6,678 nucleotides of DNA from Methanosarcina sp. Its GTDB lineage: Archaea > Halobacteriota > Methanosarcinia > Methanosarcinales > Methanosarcinaceae. The stretch is from assembly GCA_003157235.1 (NCBI GenBank), contig PMJC01000379.1, positions 1 through 6,678 of the forward strand, read 5' to 3'. Position 1 is the stretch's first letter; each line of letters starts with the position of its first letter. The notes beneath the pieces are model-generated. The model ran no database searches and had not been told where the DNA came from. It worked only from the letters and a program-made list of their open reading frames with translations. The position numbers were made by a program, and so were the translations under genes. Shown here piece after piece: positions 6,322 to 6,678 of the stretch.

Positions 6322-6678
6322 ATTTTCTTTCGACGTATAATTAAATAATAAGCATCATTTATCTGACTTAAAGATTTCTATTAAGTTTCTGCTTAAATGG
6401 AGCACGTATAAAGATGCTTATTATTTTATTGTGCCAGCGTACTGCAGCGTTTTATCTCCTCCAAACCATACAGCTCACATTTCGACCCCCTTCTTCCTGA
6501 TAACACATTATTTTTTTTATGTAAGTTTCGCAAGCGATACTCTTATTTGCATTATTTTTAAAGAATCATTCTTGGATATTCAGTGTATTGATATATGGAT
6601 GATTAAACTCAAATTTCAATACCTCCCAAAAAACACAACTTAATATTTTTATACATACAGTTTATTGCTAATTTTGTC
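6322..6678. other. Upstream region of the glycosyltransferase, no gene supported
   Basis: The first hundred bases carry a long inverted repeat (6343-6426). On the minus strand CTTTATA at 6407-6413 is a possible archaeal TATA-like box, about 86 bases ahead of ATG 6321, but its distance and context make this weak. Around 6431-6500 the sequence is richer in G+C than its surroundings. It contains, on the minus strand, GGAGGAG and AAGGGGGT motifs that look like ribosome sites but lead to no credible gene. One short minus frame (AVWFGGDKTLQYAGTIK, then TAA 6421-6423) could be the last codons of a lost gene. A 70-codon plus-strand frame at 6431-6643 has no recognisable motif or start signal and is not called. 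Confidence 0.5.
6343..6426. repeat. 14-bp perfect inverted repeat flanking 56 bp
   Basis: AAATAATAAGCATC at 6343-6356 is repeated in exact reverse complement at 6413-6426. With one mismatch on each side the arms can be extended to about 6339-6359 and 6410-6430. The left arm lies 22 bases from the first glycosyltransferase start codon. It could be the ends of a small non-autonomous insertion, a pair of operator half-sites, or a leader hairpin; the sequence alone does not decide. Confidence 0.7.

Noticed and set aside
6431..6475. Possible second group II domain V on the minus strand (GAGCTGTAT ... GTACGCTGGC)
   Set aside because: The opening matches, but the spacing is about ten bases too long, the 3' arm does not pair with the catalytic AGC, and no domain VI follows.
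6431..6643. Plus-strand 70-codon open frame with a hydrophobic stretch
   Set aside because: It has no Shine-Dalgarno site, no motif and biased AT-rich composition; the hydrophobic FF/YF run is what T-rich DNA gives by chance.

Overview
The window is AT-rich (about 30% G+C by eye). Every recognisable protein gene, intact or broken, lies on the minus strand. It reads as a decaying accessory island for surface polysaccharide or glycan synthesis. Only two coding regions look intact: a SAM-dependent methyltransferase running off the left edge (1-704) and a two-domain glycosyltransferase (4030-6321). Between them lie two broken methyltransferase genes (775-1486 and 3094-3722), an IS630-type transposase fossil (1525-1851), the 3' end of a group II intron (2037-2111, plus strand), an unrecognised decayed reading frame (2140-2553) and a pair of diverged 193-bp direct repeats (2382-2574 and 2899-3091).

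Layout, left to right. 1-704: 5' part of a class I methyltransferase ending in a heptad motif at the edge. 775-1486: N- and C-terminal pieces of another methyltransferase whose middle has been deleted. 1525-1851: DDE-domain remnant with three internal stops. 1852-2036: nothing recognised. 2037-2111: group II intron domains V and VI with the 3' splice junction. 2140-3091: decayed frame, direct repeats and a featureless spacer. 3094-3722: third methyltransferase, broken by two single-base insertions; undoing both gives a continuous frame of 208 residues. 3723-4029: intergenic, with a 21-bp tandem duplication and a hairpin after the glycosyltransferase gene. 4030-6321: GT4-GT2 fusion. 6322-6678: upstream region with a long inverted repeat.

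Host (inference): low G+C, long non-coding stretches, a group II intron, an IS630 transposase and many methyltransferase and glycosyltransferase genes carrying YETK-type heptad repeats together suggest a Methanosarcina-like archaeon. A low-GC bacterium cannot be excluded, because no rRNA, tRNA or housekeeping gene is present.

How the genes fit together: the glycosyltransferase could add two sugars in sequence, and the methyltransferases could methylate sugars of the same glycan. Substrates cannot be read from the sequence. I found no CRISPR array, defence system or clearly new system. The most informative content is the gene-decay record and the intron fossil.
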